Source of the DNA: Bursaphelenchus xylophilus
Lineage: Eukaryota; Nematoda; Chromadorea; Rhabditida; Aphelenchoididae
DNA: 64,000 nt
NCBI GenBank assembly: GCA_904066235.2
Contig: CAJFCV020000001.1
Span: 12,023,291-12,087,290, forward strand
Direction of reading: 5' to 3'
The notes beneath the pieces are model-generated. The model saw only the letters and a list, made by a program, of their open reading frames with translations. It had not been told where the DNA came from and made no database searches. This document shows, one piece after another, positions 22,771-34,800 of the stretch. Made by a program: the position numbers and the translations under genes. Each line of letters opens with the position of its first letter. The stretch's first letter is position 1.

Positions 22771-23376
22771 TCTTATTAAAAATACCACCAAACAACGTAT
22801 TCTTCCCATGGATAATATAATCGTATACCAAAGATAAAAATCTCAAATAGAATTGAATCTTTACACCGTTAGAGGACGGTGATCGGGTGCAGAATTTGGA
22901 AGGAAAACGATTCTTAATATCTGAAGAAACTTATCTTATCTCTGTCATGTACAGTGGTGGACTTGATCCAGTAGCAAAAAACGTGCCATGTTGCATTCGG
23001 GAAGTATCAAAAAATGTAGCAAAATACCTCACTCTCCGACTAAAAATACTCCGTTTCGAAGGGCCCTTTCTCTCACAAAAAGAGCTTTTGAAATCGGAGT
23101 TTTTTTCACTTGGAGAGTGAGGTATTTTGCTACATTTTCTGAAACTTTCCGGATGCAAAATGGCACGTTTTTTGCCACTGGATCAAGTCAGCCACTGTAC
23201 ATCACAGAAATAACAAGTTTTTTCAGATCCTAAGAATCGTTTTTCTTTCCAAATTCTGCACCCGATCGCCGTCGAACGGTATAAAGATTCAATTCTATTT
23301 AAGATTTTTATCTTTGGTATACGATTATATTATCCATGGGAAGACTACGGTATTTGGTGGTATTTTTAAAATAATC
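22771..23376. repeat. Inverted repeat with a MITE in its loop
   Basis: Arms 22771-22920 and about 23215-23376 share CCCATGGATAATATAATCGTATACC, CAAATTCTGCACCCGATC and GGTATAAAGATTCAATTC in inverse order. The family M MITE at 22952-23197 fills the loop. Confidence 0.8.
22952..23197. mobile_element. Mariner-type MITE, family M, copy 4
   Basis: 246 bp flanked by TA, ends CAGTGGTGGACTTGATCCAG and CTGGATCAAGTCAGCCACTG. It is the cleanest copy and shows the uninterrupted centre GAAGGGCCCTTTCTCTCAC. Confidence 0.88.
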
Positions 23377-23678
23377 CCAAAACGCAATCAAAAGTTCTCG
23401 TTGGACTTCGTCGCTTGCTCAAGACCTCCGCCAACCTTGAAGTTCCCATTGCACATCTAACAAATGTACAATGGGAAACTTTGACGACCAAAAATACATA
23501 CTTTATACCATAGTTGACAAATATGACTCAGATTCAAAAACAAGTCTGTCAGCGGTCCGTTCCTTTTCCGTTTTTTGTGTATAAACAGAACAGAAAAAAA
23601 TCGCCGGTCTTTCATTATAAGGTCATTTGCAAACAGCTCTAACCGTTTGAACTGCTCGTTTCTTGCTTCTCACTCAAA
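23377..23678. promoter_or_regulatory. Upstream region of the GNAT gene
   Basis: About 300 bp between the inverted repeat and the GNAT start codon. A TATA-like CATTATAAGG lies at about 23613-23622 and pyrimidine-rich CGTTTCTTGCTTCTCACTC just before the ATG. No acceptor-like AG immediately precedes the ATG. This is a plausible promoter, not a proven one. Confidence 0.35.
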
Positions 23679-26600
23679 ATGGTGAACTTCGAATTGGTCA
23701 TAAATCCCGGAAAAGAATATTTCGATGAACTAATTGCGATGGTAAGTAAATTTTGGAGTGAATACGCTGATGCGGCGGACGTCTAGAGATTTTTTGCGCC
23801 AAAAATGAATTGATAAAATACTCAACGAGGGAAAAATAGATACTTTTCTAGTTTTCGTGGACATGTTCTTCCAAACATAGACATTTTCCAGAAAATTTTA
23901 GCTTGTGCCTTGCACGAGCAGGCGAGATATTCAATGATCATTGTGGGCGAGACAACGCGCGAAAGGCGGAGAGCGAAAAGGTCTTTCTTTTTAGGCACAA
24001 ACGTTTCCTTTTCCAGCCGATATTTTTGACGCATAAACTCGCAAAAGTGTCAAATTTTCACCAACTTTCGGACTAAAAAACCTCAAAAATTTCTGCATAA
24101 CGCAGGCTAGAAATCTTGCACATGTCTTACAATCGTTTCATCAACATCCGAGCGTTGTCCTCCAAACAATTTCCGTTAAATTGAGTCAAACCTGTTAAAA
24201 ATCACCCACATACCGTGACCGACCTAAGCTAGTGGAAAAAACATACCATTTTGTATCCGGGGAATATCAAAAAATGTGGCAAAACGCCGCCCTCTCCAAC
24301 TAAACAAACTCCGTTTTGAAGGGCGCGCCACGCACGTCGTTTTTTTCTGCTAATTATGGTTTGTATCGCCACGAAAAACAAGCTTTTGGCGTAATGCTTT
24401 AAAAATTTTTTTGGCTTGCGAAGCTAAAAATTTTCACGAAGGACGGAAAGGTCCGCTGTGCGGAAAGGTCCGCTAAAAAAAAGAAAAGAGGAGGGCGGGG
24501 AGGGGAGGGGGGAGGTTTTCGAAGGCGCTGATTTCGAATATCGTATCCATTTTTTCTGAATCTTACAATTTTGCTTAGGCAGTAGTGTTAACTAGTAATT
24601 TTTAAAAAAAGACGTAAGTTATATTGTACTTGGTGTTTTGATTTTTAGGTGTGACTAGTCTCGAAAAAAATTTTTTTTGAAATGTTTTCGCTTCGAGACT
24701 TGAAAAAAAGGATTTTTTGTGAAATTTGAATAAAATTTGAAATGTTTTCGCTTCGGGACTTCAAAAAAGGGATTTTTTGTGAAATTTGAAAAAAAATTGA
24801 AATGTTTTCTCTTCGGGATTGGGAAAAAAAGAATTTTTTGGAAAATTCAACAAAATTTTGAAATCTTTTCGCATCGGGAGTAGAAAAAAGGGTGTCTGAC
24901 TGAATATTAACTGTGGTTCCGCCAGCACTAAAATTTTGTCTAAAACCAATGGTACCACCTGGTACTTTTTATAGTACCACGTGTTTTTGGGCTCTACTAA
25001 GCACCAAACCATCACCATTACTGCCTTACGGCCAAATTTTCACTTCTCACTAAACAGTACCAGTTGGTACTATATAGTACCAAGTGTTAAAACGTGTTTT
25101 TGGGTTCTACTAAGCACCAAACCAACGCCATTACCGCCTTACGGCCAAATTTGCACCTCGTACTAAATAGTACCAGGTAGTACTATTTAGTACCAAGTGT
25201 TAAAAATGTATTTTTTAAGCAGTACTAGGCACTAAAACAACACCATTAACGTCTAACAGTGTTATAAGTCGAAAAAATTTCAACAAGAATCCCTAAAGGT
25301 AGTAAAGTAACAGAAACCCAGTTTCATATTCAGTCAGTTCATACTCAGTCAGCTCGAAAAAATTTCTAATTTTATTCAAATTTCACAAAAAAATCCTTCT
25401 TTCCAAGTTCCGAAGCGAAAACATTTCAATTTTCACAACAAATCCTTTTTTCCAAGTCCCGAAGCGAAAACATTTCAATTTTCACAAAAAATCCTTTTTT
25501 CCCACCCTCTTCTTTTCCTTTTTTTAGCGGACCATTCCGCACAGCGGACCTTTCCGTCCAGCGGACCTTTCCGCACAGCGGACCTTTCCGTACTCAATCA
25601 AAAATTTTTGCCGGTTGCACCACAAAAACATTTTTTGCCAAAAAAATGTGGCATTGTGCATTTTTTATAATTTTCCTTTTCTTGTGGCCACATGCATAAA
25701 GTGATGTGTAACAGCATAAATAGCGTCATATTTAACAAAAAATACATGAATATATATTTAAGGAGCGTCAACAATACTAATAATCTTATTAATCTGATAT
25801 TCGGCGATACCACCTCTTAGTCCAACATAATCCGGGAATTGAAAAAAAATCGCGTACAGAAAATTCTGAAACTAAACACATATTTTCTCTGGATTCTTCT
25901 GCATCAACTGGCATATCGGGTATACCCAAGTTTCGTTGGAACTGCGAGATATGACCGAATCTTCAACAGAAACACCCATGATGTTTTAGATGAATATGGA
26001 AAGGCTAAGATGATAACAGATGTCATGTTGATTCTTAAAGGAGCTTAGTCCATCGAAATTTCAGAAAATATCATTCAATGAGTATGTGTGCCGATGGTTT
26101 TTGCGTAAATTAGGTTGTGGTAAATTAGAATTTTCGGCGCTTCTTCCCTCTTTTTTCAATCAATAATAGCGCCGCCCCGTTAAAAAAACATTTTCCAATT
26201 ACGAAAGAACGATGTGCCACGCCAAAAAAATTCTTTCAGAAAATTGAAAAAACAAGGAATCTCGGGGCATTGATTTTTTGCGAAGTGCCACAAAATTATC
26301 GAGTCCGAAGAATTATTCTTCTCTTCGAAAAAATATTTTGCTCGAAAAAAAACAGATAGACAAACGAATGTTTTCTATTCTAGACGGCCAAAACTGAGGG
26401 CTGGGCGGTAACCGGCAATGAATACACCGAATTTTATCACGGATTTGAAGACGGGTTGATCAACATGTACATGTACAGAGAGATTGGTAAGTTTGCCTCA
26501 TTTTTTATCAAAAAACAATTGCAGAATCGAAGAAGATGATCTCAGCCGTGATTACAGCGACTTATCAAAGCACCAACAGCGCGGTCAAAGACCTAATTGC

Positions 26601-28503
26601 CGTCGGGTATTACTATGTGATGCCAGAGTACCGAGGGAGAAAGTTTGGACTCGAACTGTTCAAAAAAGCCATGGAGCCGGCGGAAAATAAAAATGCAACC
26701 CTCATTGGAGGTAAGTGGATATTTTCCTTTCCAAAAAATTCTCTAAAATACGAAGAAATATTGATCTTTATTCATTTTAATGACATAATTCTTCCGTTAT
26801 CAGTTGAGGAAATGTATCAAAAGTACGCTGACTTGTTTGGATTCCGTTTACTCTCCCAATTTACAATTGACTGTTAACGGATCAACATTGGTGACCTAGA
26901 TACTTCGAATCTTCCGAAAAGCCTCAAAGGAATTACCGTGAAGGATGTGAATGAAGTTGATGTATTCAAAATCCTGGAGTTTGACCGAATAATCGTCCCT
27001 AATCATGACCGCTCAAAATACGTTGAACAGTGTCTTTATCGGTCGGAAAGACAAGTTGTCAAGGTAGGCTGATGGATGACTGAAGTTTTCTTTCATAAAC
27101 TCTCTTCATTTGGATTGGAATCTGGTCTGTAAAGATCGTTGAATGCCTCGCCGGTATTGGCAAATGGAAATTCAAAAATTTCAGCCATTAAAGAGGGCTC
27201 TAGACGAAAGATGCGTAGTAAACTCTGAATTCAGCATGTTGAAGTCAAAAACAAATAATTACAAGGAATTTTATACAGTGACGGACCTGATCCGGCAAAG
27301 AACGTACCATTTTTCATCCGGGAAGTATTTAAAAACGTGGCAAAATGCCTCCCTCTCCAACTATAATAAAAATACTCCGTTTTGAAGGGCCCTTCACGTC
27401 AAGATTTTGCGCTCAAAGGGTTATCTCTCAACACGAAAGTTGGCATTCTGTTTCCGCTTATGGAAGTGTCCAAAAAATCCGTCTCAATGACAGTTTTTTT
27501 GGACGAGGTCAGAGGAAAGGCGAAATATTGCGCTAAATGAAGAGATTTTCTATCTCGAAACTGGCTCATTTGATTTTTTTCGTTTTAGGCTCAAAAAATC
27601 CGCCTTGTTCCAGACTATGTTTCCACGAAACTTCAAATAGGGGCGAGGGAAAATCTTAGAGAAATCCTCGAAATCGCAACATTTTTTAGGCGTTGTTAGT
27701 TTAGGCTTCAAACAGATAGAAGACGACCGATTTTTTATATGAAATATATATGTTCAGGTTAAGCAAGAGCCCAGCTTCAAATTTATGTATGCAATCACCC
27801 CATTCTACCCCATCTTCATCGTGTAATCAGGCTCTCTTTGGAGCAAAAAATTGTCTTTGAGATCAAACAGAATGCCAAGAATTTTTCATTGCTTGAGCGC
27901 TTTTGTTTTATTTTTTCTTGACGTGCCCTTTCTCTCACAAAAAAAGCTACAAAAAGAGCGGGCGCGCTTTCGAAATCGGAGTTTTTTCACCTGGAGAGGG
28001 AGGTATTCCGCTACATTTTTTGATACTTCCCGGATGCAAGATGTTACTTTTTTTTGCCACTGCCTCAGGTCCGTCACTGCAGATCTTCAACGACCAAATA
28101 GGCTCAAAATTAATCTTTGAACTGTCCATCACCAACTAATTTGAACGCCTTTGATTTTCAGGTAGCTCTCGATTCCCAGAACAACGTTGTTGGCTATGCT
28201 CGCCTCTCGGGATTGTTGAACAACAAAGCCGGCTCGATTGGTCCCTTCTATTCCGACTCCAACAAAATCGCCGAGGTTTTGCTAGCTCGCCTTCTCGATG
28301 ATAGCAGTATTTATGAAGCATGGGAAACGTTGAATCCAAGGATCATTTCATCAAATGGGAGAGCATTGGAATTGTTCAGAAAAGCCTCCAATGACAAGAT
28401 TAAACTGGAATGTTCGATGCACTCCCAGTTCACAAAAGAGTTGCTGCCCGTGCCAGAGGAAAAAGTGTACGGGTTCTTCGAATGCGGACTCAGTTACATC
28501 TAA
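23679..28503 (+). CDS. GNAT-family acetyltransferase with an in-frame stop in exon 4
   Basis: Five exons: 23679-23741, 26384-26486, 26525-26710, 26804-27063 and 28162-28503 (stop TAA). Phases agree throughout, giving about 316 codons, a normal size for nematode two-domain GNATs. The acetyl-CoA-binding signature is VMPEYRGRKFGLELF (exon 3), with an RxxxxG loop. The next exon gives YADLFGFRL. The last exon (VALDSQNNVVGYARL..GPFYSDSN..FECGLSYI) is the C-terminal lobe. Exon 4 has a TAA at 26875-26877 between FTIDC and RINIGDLD. Coding continues in the same frame on both sides and no splice sites surround it. It is therefore a recently dead gene, an allele, or a sequencing error. Introns 1 and 4 are filled with transposable elements. 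The substrate is unknown. AATAAA follows at about 28605. Confidence 0.8.
24214..24333. mobile_element. Half of a family M MITE
   Basis: The left half of the family M element only (GTGACCGACCTAAGC to GTTTTGAAGGGCGCGCC). The right half is absent. It lies in GNAT intron 1. Confidence 0.7.
24441..25591. mobile_element. Foldback element with GGACGGAAAGGTCCGC ends
   Basis: About 1.15 kb. Terminal arms repeat GGAAAGGTCCGC (24441-24475) and GCGGACCTTTCC (25525-25591). Subterminal arms repeat GAAATGTTTTCGCTTCGGGAC and its complement. The centre is a tandem repeat with GGTACT words. No ORF. A short relative is at 40661-40950. It lies in GNAT intron 1. Confidence 0.8.
24945..25250. repeat. Tandem repeat of about 130 bp with GGTACT/AGTACC palindromes
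   Basis: Three units carrying CTACTAAGCACCAAACCA, GCCTTACGGCCAAATTT and ATAGTACCA..TGGTACTATATAGTACC. The unit is found only in the centre of the foldback at 24441-25591. Confidence 0.75.
25600..26383. other. Rest of GNAT intron 1
   Basis: AT-rich. A 70-codon plus frame (25839-26048, with YRVYPSFVGTARYDRIFNR) looks more protein-like than its surroundings but has no start context, splice sites or recognised family. It may be a transposon remnant. Confidence 0.3.
27276..28079. mobile_element. Family M MITE split by a nested insertion
   Basis: Left half 27276-27394 (CAGTGACGGACCTGATCC to GAAGGGCCCTT) and right half 27931-28079 (TTCTCTCACAAAA to GTCCGTCACTG) together rebuild one element. A 531-bp element separates them. 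It lies in GNAT intron 4. Confidence 0.85.
27395..27925. mobile_element. Transposon with CACGTCAAG/CTTGACGTG ends, nested in a MITE
   Basis: 531 bp with perfect 9-bp inverted ends CACGTCAAG..CTTGACGTG and a 5-bp target duplication CCCTT (27390-27394 and 27926-27930). The subterminal GGCATTCTGTTT is shared with the 56753-58065 insertion, which has the same end type. No ORF. Superfamily not assigned. Confidence 0.85.
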
Positions 28504-29070
28504 TCTGGAGTCAAATAAGGCTTTTCTGATCGAAGAAATCGACATAATTAAACAAAAATGCATAGAAAATACTGTATTCTTGTCATGTAAAATTTAAACG
28601 CAAAATAAAATTTCAAGCTCTATAATTCTTTAACATTGGCTGTTCTGGTTGAGTTGACACACATTGGAGACCAAGATAAGGAGACTTTATCTGAAACACA
28701 CTGAAACTACAGTAAAATCTGTGCAATCCATTTTCAAAATTCTCGCACAGTGCAACGATTTTTGTTTTTTTTTTTGTTTTCACGATGCAATCGAATATCT
28801 GACGACTTATTATGGGTAGTTACTCTTAATTGGGACATTTATATCAGCCTTTTTTCGGTTTCGCAGCTCCATCTCATTCACCTCCGCACTGCGCAGTGAT
28901 TTTTTTAAAATTTTTCCGCACAGTGCGGTACGCATTCAGTCATTTTTAATTGCAGGCCCGGATAGCCCTCTCGGCAGCCGCTCCATTCCAAGAACCCTTC
29001 CAAATCGACTCTAATCAGCCCGTGGAACTCAGCGACTCCCAACGAAGATATGTGGACTAGATCTTATTGC
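28504..29070. other. Intergenic sequence after GNAT
   Basis: Contains the GNAT 3' end and several short GCACAGTGC-type palindromes (28744-28753, 28888-28897, 28918-28928). No gene. Confidence 0.4.
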
Positions 29071-29074
29071 TTTG

Positions 29075-29230
29075 TGAATCCAATAATCATCAGCCTCTAA
29101 TGGCAAGAATCAACTGGAATGTTTGATGCATTCCCAGTTCACAAAAGAGCTGCTGTCACCGCCACAGGCAAAAGTATGCGGGTTCTTCGAATGTGTACCC
29201 ATTAACATCCAATCAGGAGTAAAATAAGTC
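29075..29230 (+). pseudogene. Decayed copy of the GNAT 3' end
   Basis: Matches the last GNAT exon: GAATCCAATAATCATCAG, then after a deletion of about 50 bases AACTGGAATGTTTGATGCAT, TTCACAAAAGAGCTGCTG and GGGTTCTTCGAATG. It also covers the 3' UTR (TAATAAATCGACA..). Frameshifted; only the terminal part remains. Confidence 0.8.
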
Positions 29231-29592
29231 TTTCCTTATCTAATAAATCGACAAAATTCATCAAAAATACAGTAATTTTATCATATATGATATAACCATA
29301 AAAAATTCAAACTCTGATACCATCGGTTTTCCAGTTCACATGCCTTGAAGGCTAAATTAAGGACTCTTTCGTCTTGCCGGTGATCGGTGCTACCAGTCAT
29401 CAACTACCTACTACAACATCAGCAATTTATTGTCCCCGCAATTGAAGTCGCGATTGGATACAGTCCAAAATTGCTGGGATTGTGGAGAGCACCGTTCTTT
29501 TCAATGCAGTAAGCGTCAGGCAATGATTTCTCGTCGTAGGAGTCCTAAACGATACTGTTATAATAATCATGTCAATTTAAGAAGAGAAATTA

Positions 29593-30834
29593 CAGGGTGT
29601 ACCAAAAAAATGGAAACTTGTTTTCATAGTTATATTTTTTCGGAGAATCAAAATTCAGCAAAAGTAACGGTCATGATTGGTAACATAGAGCATTGTTTAT
29701 AACATGTTCAACCTGTTTTACAGTGGCTGCCTTTGGTGGCGATATAGAGCTCCAAACGTGACGTAAAATTTTGGGGTCCGGGCCGCAGCTTTTTAAGGGG
29801 GAAATCGGTCCCGCTCTTGGGGCATCATTTACTTTGCGACTCCAAACTTTTGTGGAGAATAGTACAGGTGCCGGCCTTCTATTTAAAAAAATATATAGTC
29901 CATTGGATTCAGATCTGGCGAGCAGGCGGTCATTTCGCAGGCGGGATAAAATCGGGAAAATCGGTCCCATTTCGGGTCCTGAGTCGATTTTGCCTTGTGA
30001 GCCGGCGCTGAGTCCTGCTGAAACGCCAATTTTGCATTGCCAAGGTTCTGCTGAGCTCACGGAAGCACGACAAAATAAAAATTAACGCGGCGCTAGTATT
30101 TTGTCCCATTTATTCACGAAAAACATGGAATTCTTGCCGCTGGCACAAATTCCGCCTAAAGCAATGACGACCCGGATTTTGGTGGTATTCGACGATGGCC
30201 AATAGGCTAGGAACCTCATTGAAGCAGATTCTATCGTTCTGGTGGTTGTGTATCCGCTAAATATTGAACCGCGAACTGAATGCGCTCATGTCTCGGAGCT
30301 GCGGCCCACCCCTTTGACTTTCCGACATTTTTGCGCTGTACGCACTTTCTCTCGACTTTAAAGATATGAATTTTTTAGAGCTTGTGTGGGATGAGGTTAA
30401 GCTCGCCTTTGACTATTCGGCCGAGCGATCGGTCGCTGATGTCAGTCTCAAGGGCAAGTTTTTCTTGAAAATCGCGGATTTTGCTGTGGGGGATCTTTCG
30501 GTTGAAAGAAGCGCTGGCGGTGCGTTTTCTTTCACTTCCTGGGCGCTTACTATCCGTATCAATCTCCTTGGGCCTCGTGATTACTTTCGACACAACGTTC
30601 TTTCTATACCGAGCAAATTAACTGTTCGAACAGCTCCAAAAACAAGTCAAAAATCGAGGTCCCTTTGTTTGAAGTTCAAAAAGACAGGTCGATTAATCGA
30701 TATGGGCCTAAAAATCAAACCACTAGGACAGAAAAACACAGAGAATTTTATAGTAATAAACTTCTTTGGCTACACCTAACCATTTTTGCTTCAGGACAAA
30801 TGAAAAAAAGTTTCCATTTTTTTGGTACACCCTG
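29593..30834 (-). mobile_element. Tc1/mariner element, degenerate
   Basis: 1,242 bp with inverted ends CAGGGTGTACCAAAAAAATG and CATTTTTTTGGTACACCCTG and TA on both sides. The reverse strand keeps the transposase signature SPDLNPMDY (about 29905) around a catalytic Asp, but the frame is broken by shifts and stops. The paralogous empty site at about 49,362 (AAGATTAATCAAAATG) confirms a precise TA insertion. Confidence 0.88.
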
Positions 30835-31062
30835 TAATCGAAATTACTGTCAGGAAAGGTTCGAACGAGTTCTAGAAGATGAAATGCCCTCTTTATACCA
30901 TACTCTTTCCCTAACATAGATTCCAACAATAGTAAATCTTCAAAGGAATTCAAATTTATCCAGAAAATGTCATAAAAATTCTAAGCATAACGCCAATTAC
31001 GACCCATACCCCTCAAATCAGCCATAATCTTCTATTATAAAATAGGCCTAAAACAGACCTAC

Positions 31063-31244
31063 CTTTGAATCGATTTCCAACTATTCAACAACCAAAGAGT
31101 GCACCATCGATCTGCCAGTTTTCTCATAATTGTAATCGTCCGCTGGGATGAAAGCACTGCCGATTCTAGTTCCTCCCAACAAGGCTTCAGCCATCACACG
31201 CCCCTCGTGATATTCACGTGGACTGGGGACTCCGATGCAATTGC
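31063..31244 (-). pseudogene. BTB-family C-terminal exon remnant (antisense), copy I
   Basis: Between an acceptor (TTTAG|GCAATTGC) and a donor (AAAG|GTAGGT), the minus strand reads AIASESPVHVNIT in one frame and ITIMRKLADRWCTLWLLNSW in another. These align with AIAMQPPISTNIM and IPTMRKLADRLCTGWSLINW of the plus-strand exon at 56135-56391. Stops and a frameshift show decay. Confidence 0.55.
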
Positions 31245-31837
31245 CTAAATTCAAGATAAAGTTACTGTATTCACAATTTATTCGTAATAAAGTCCAAGTC
31301 TACCTACATATCGAATCGTTTTAAGTTAAATCTCCATAAACATCATCCAAATTGAAGCCATACAACTTCGAGGGTTGTCAGATGTGTTTTCATCGACGAC
31401 TTAGACCACCAAATGATGACACACGTCCAGCAGCTGATACAGTGTTGAATCTGAGCATAGGCGATTACTGTGGGCACAAAACAATCTAAAAATCCGTAAA
31501 CATTAAAAAATGCATTAAAATCAAAAGTAATCAACCAGAATTCATGAAAAACTCACCAAAACGTGGCATTCATCCCAAACATTCTGTCCATGGTCGTCCA
31601 GATACCCACAAAATTCGATGACATCCTCCGAAATATCACTACACGTTGCAACGTTTCAAGAATTTTGCCAACAAAAAAATTGAATAAAATTGGAAGAAAA
31701 AAATCAAATTCTGCCACGAATTCTCACAAAAAAAACAAAATTTGCATATTCGAAATTCACCAAATTTTCGTTTTCATTTTTCTCATTTACCGGTAAGTTC
31801 CAATCGGAAACTGGTATAAAGCTCACGCTAGATCAAC

Positions 31838-34800
31838 ATGAGTAGCAGCGACAGCACCACCTCCCGCCATTCCGGCGATGTCTCCGCCTTTACGGCGATG
31901 GCCCCAACTCCAACCACCGCTGCCGTCCCGGCGGTTGGGGTTGGGGAACGGTCGACGTGTAAGTCCAGGGGATTTTGGGGTTTTTTCGGGGTTTTTTTTG
32001 GGGATTCTAAGCGGATTTCAAAGTTGGGAATTTCTCAACAAAATCCCAGGAAATCCGTCATCATGAGGTGGTTTGCCACAGTCCTCTGGAATTTCCTCTT
32101 GGCATCTTTTGACTTCTTTATAACAACATCTTTGATCCAAAAATCCTAAAATAATGATATTGTAGTAGATGATGACACAGGATTTTTTTTGGGTATTTTG
32201 GTGACGAAATTCCTGATTTGAGACCCGCAACATGGTTTTAAGTTGATTTGAGATGATTTACTTTGAGCTTACGGGCAGTAATATGCAAAAACATTAAAAC
32301 TTCCCTTGGTCCTGATGTCTGATGTCTAGTACAACATAATTTTTGAGTTAAATACTCAAAAAAGGGCTCAAGCCAGTTGGCTTTGAGCTCTAACTGTCTC
32401 AATGTATTTTATTTGAAACTCAAGACTTCTTTATATTAGAAATTCATCCCAAAAATAATAAATTTTAACGATCCATTTTTGGCTGGTGGGTTTCTACCGT
32501 AAATCCCGCCAAAAAGGACAATAACTAGGCCTAATGGCCTTGAAAATACACCAATAGGCCTCGGAGTGTAATATTCCAGGCGAATATGAGAATAGAAAGC
32601 TTTCTATAGAAAGTAATTCCCTGGCTGGTGGGAATTACTGTAAAGCCCGCCGGATATCGCTTTGTTATTTTGAAATACAGCCGAAATTGGCCTAGATATC
32701 ATTTGTTACAACGCGATGGATGGATTCCTGCTAAATTTGAATCTTGGAAGCCTGGTAAGTCTATTTTTTGAGTTTTACAGTGTTTAGGACCAGCAACGCC
32801 GGTCATAAAAAAATTGTGGGTGGAAGAAAAAAATTCGGGCATTTTTCGTCATTTTTTGCCGTATTTTATACAAAATTCAGCAAAGCTCGAACCAAAAACG
32901 ATCGGCCTTTCAAGCTTGAGCTTTTTTACACTCCCTTAATAAATTCTGACCGTATTTTTAATATAAATTTTAGTCCAAAACGAAAAAATAAATAAAAATT
33001 TGCCCCACACCAAAATTTTCATGTCTCATGACCAACATCCCAGTCCCGAAATCTTCAAAGATCTTACCGAAGGCTCCAAATGCAACATCAAGAAGATCCT
33101 TCTCATCAATGAGGTGTCAAATCGGATATTATCCATGATGATCAACTTCGGCTGGACAATGGAATCAATCCAAACAGATTCTCATCACTTCAGTGGCTCA
33201 GGAACAAGTCGAAGATGGATCAGTTCTGACAATTTTGGCAGTTCCAGCACTGTGTCCTCCAGGGAACCACCTAAAATTCTATCTTCTTATTATAAATGTC
33301 GTTTTCATACTGTATTGGTCATAAATTATTATTACACATAGTATTTTGGAATATTTTTGGAGCCAAGAATCCCCAAACAAATAATAAACTATTCACCTTC
33401 ATGGCCAGAAATGGTTTTACATTTTTGTTTTAATCCAATTGCCATCCACTTCCATCTCTAACATGCTCCTTGGATCAGGTAAAGATTTTTTTGACTTCTT
33501 CCAGCTGTTTCAGATGTCGTAGTTCCAAGATGAACATCTCGGTGGGTCATGTTCTCCCATCCATGTCCAGCGGTCCCGTTGGAGCCCTGAAACATCAGCC
33601 ATTACAAATGGATATCCATATCTTTTTAAAATTGTAATTTATAAAATACTTGAATAAATACTTACTTTACTTTATATTCTTTATATCCATTGACTTATTT
33701 TGGCTTATAACCGGGGTTTCGTGTAAGACACCACTTGATGACACGAGGAAGTACCTGGACCTTCTCATTTGGACCAATTTACAACTGTTGAAGATCGACA
33801 TCTACTGGACCATGTCTCCGATGATTACTTACGGTCAGGTTCGCATTAGACAACTTCCAAGGGGTGGGGAGCTCGTCTCGTCCGTGGAGTGACGTTATTG
33901 ATGGTGTTCTTGGTACCTGTCCTCGTTTTTCTTGTCAGAATCTTGTTGAAAGACCTCTTGCTGTGCTCTGAGTGCTGTTCTCCTGGCGTACGTGATTTCT
34001 CGTCGTTCCGGCTCGTCGAATTTACGGTTTCGTGCCGCGTGGACTTTTTCAGAGACTCTAAACATCGACTAAAACATCGTTTTCATCATCTTCGCCCAAT
34101 CTTAACATCAAAAAACCCATCAAACAGACTTACCGACTTGACCAACATCAGAACTCAGCGTCATTCCATTGTTACCACCTTCAAACGACTTCAAACCGTA
34201 AAGAAAAGGGGGAGGATCATCGACCACCCAAACATTCCATTCCATCAACATCTTCACCATCAAATTTGTTTTTACATCAGGACTCCATTTCCGACCGAAA
34301 TCTTTGCAATGTTTGCCTCGATTTTTGGAGTAACGAGCCTCAGCAATGATTTCCTTGGCCTGAAGATTATTCATGACATCAATATCGTCTTGGAAATTAT
34401 CGAACAATCAATGGTTATCTGGAATGAGGCATTAAAAAGACGGATACAAGGAAAAAATGGAAATTACAGAAATTTTTAGACGTTTTCGCCCATTTGACCC
34501 CTGGACTCACCTTATTTTAGCTCAATCCGAACGTCCGCACACCAAGCTGATCATTTTCTCTTCATGAATCCAATCCATTACCCGTTTTCCATGATCTTCA
34601 CGTCGACATCGCCACAAATCATCCAAAGGTTGTCCATCCGCACCTAATCTTCTTCCATCGAGGAGCAATCATCATTTTGCTTCGGATCAGCGCCATCAAT
34701 TTGCTCTTGTCTCATTTTCTGGGGTCCTTTTGAAGGTTCTCCTTGTTCCACGTTGTCGTTTGATCCGATCTTCGGGTCATTCAGTGTTCTGCAGCTTTCG

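Noticed and set aside
34522..34668. FLYWCH zinc-finger domain
   Set aside because: WRC is present, but the second Cys spacing and the final HxH are not; too weak to name.
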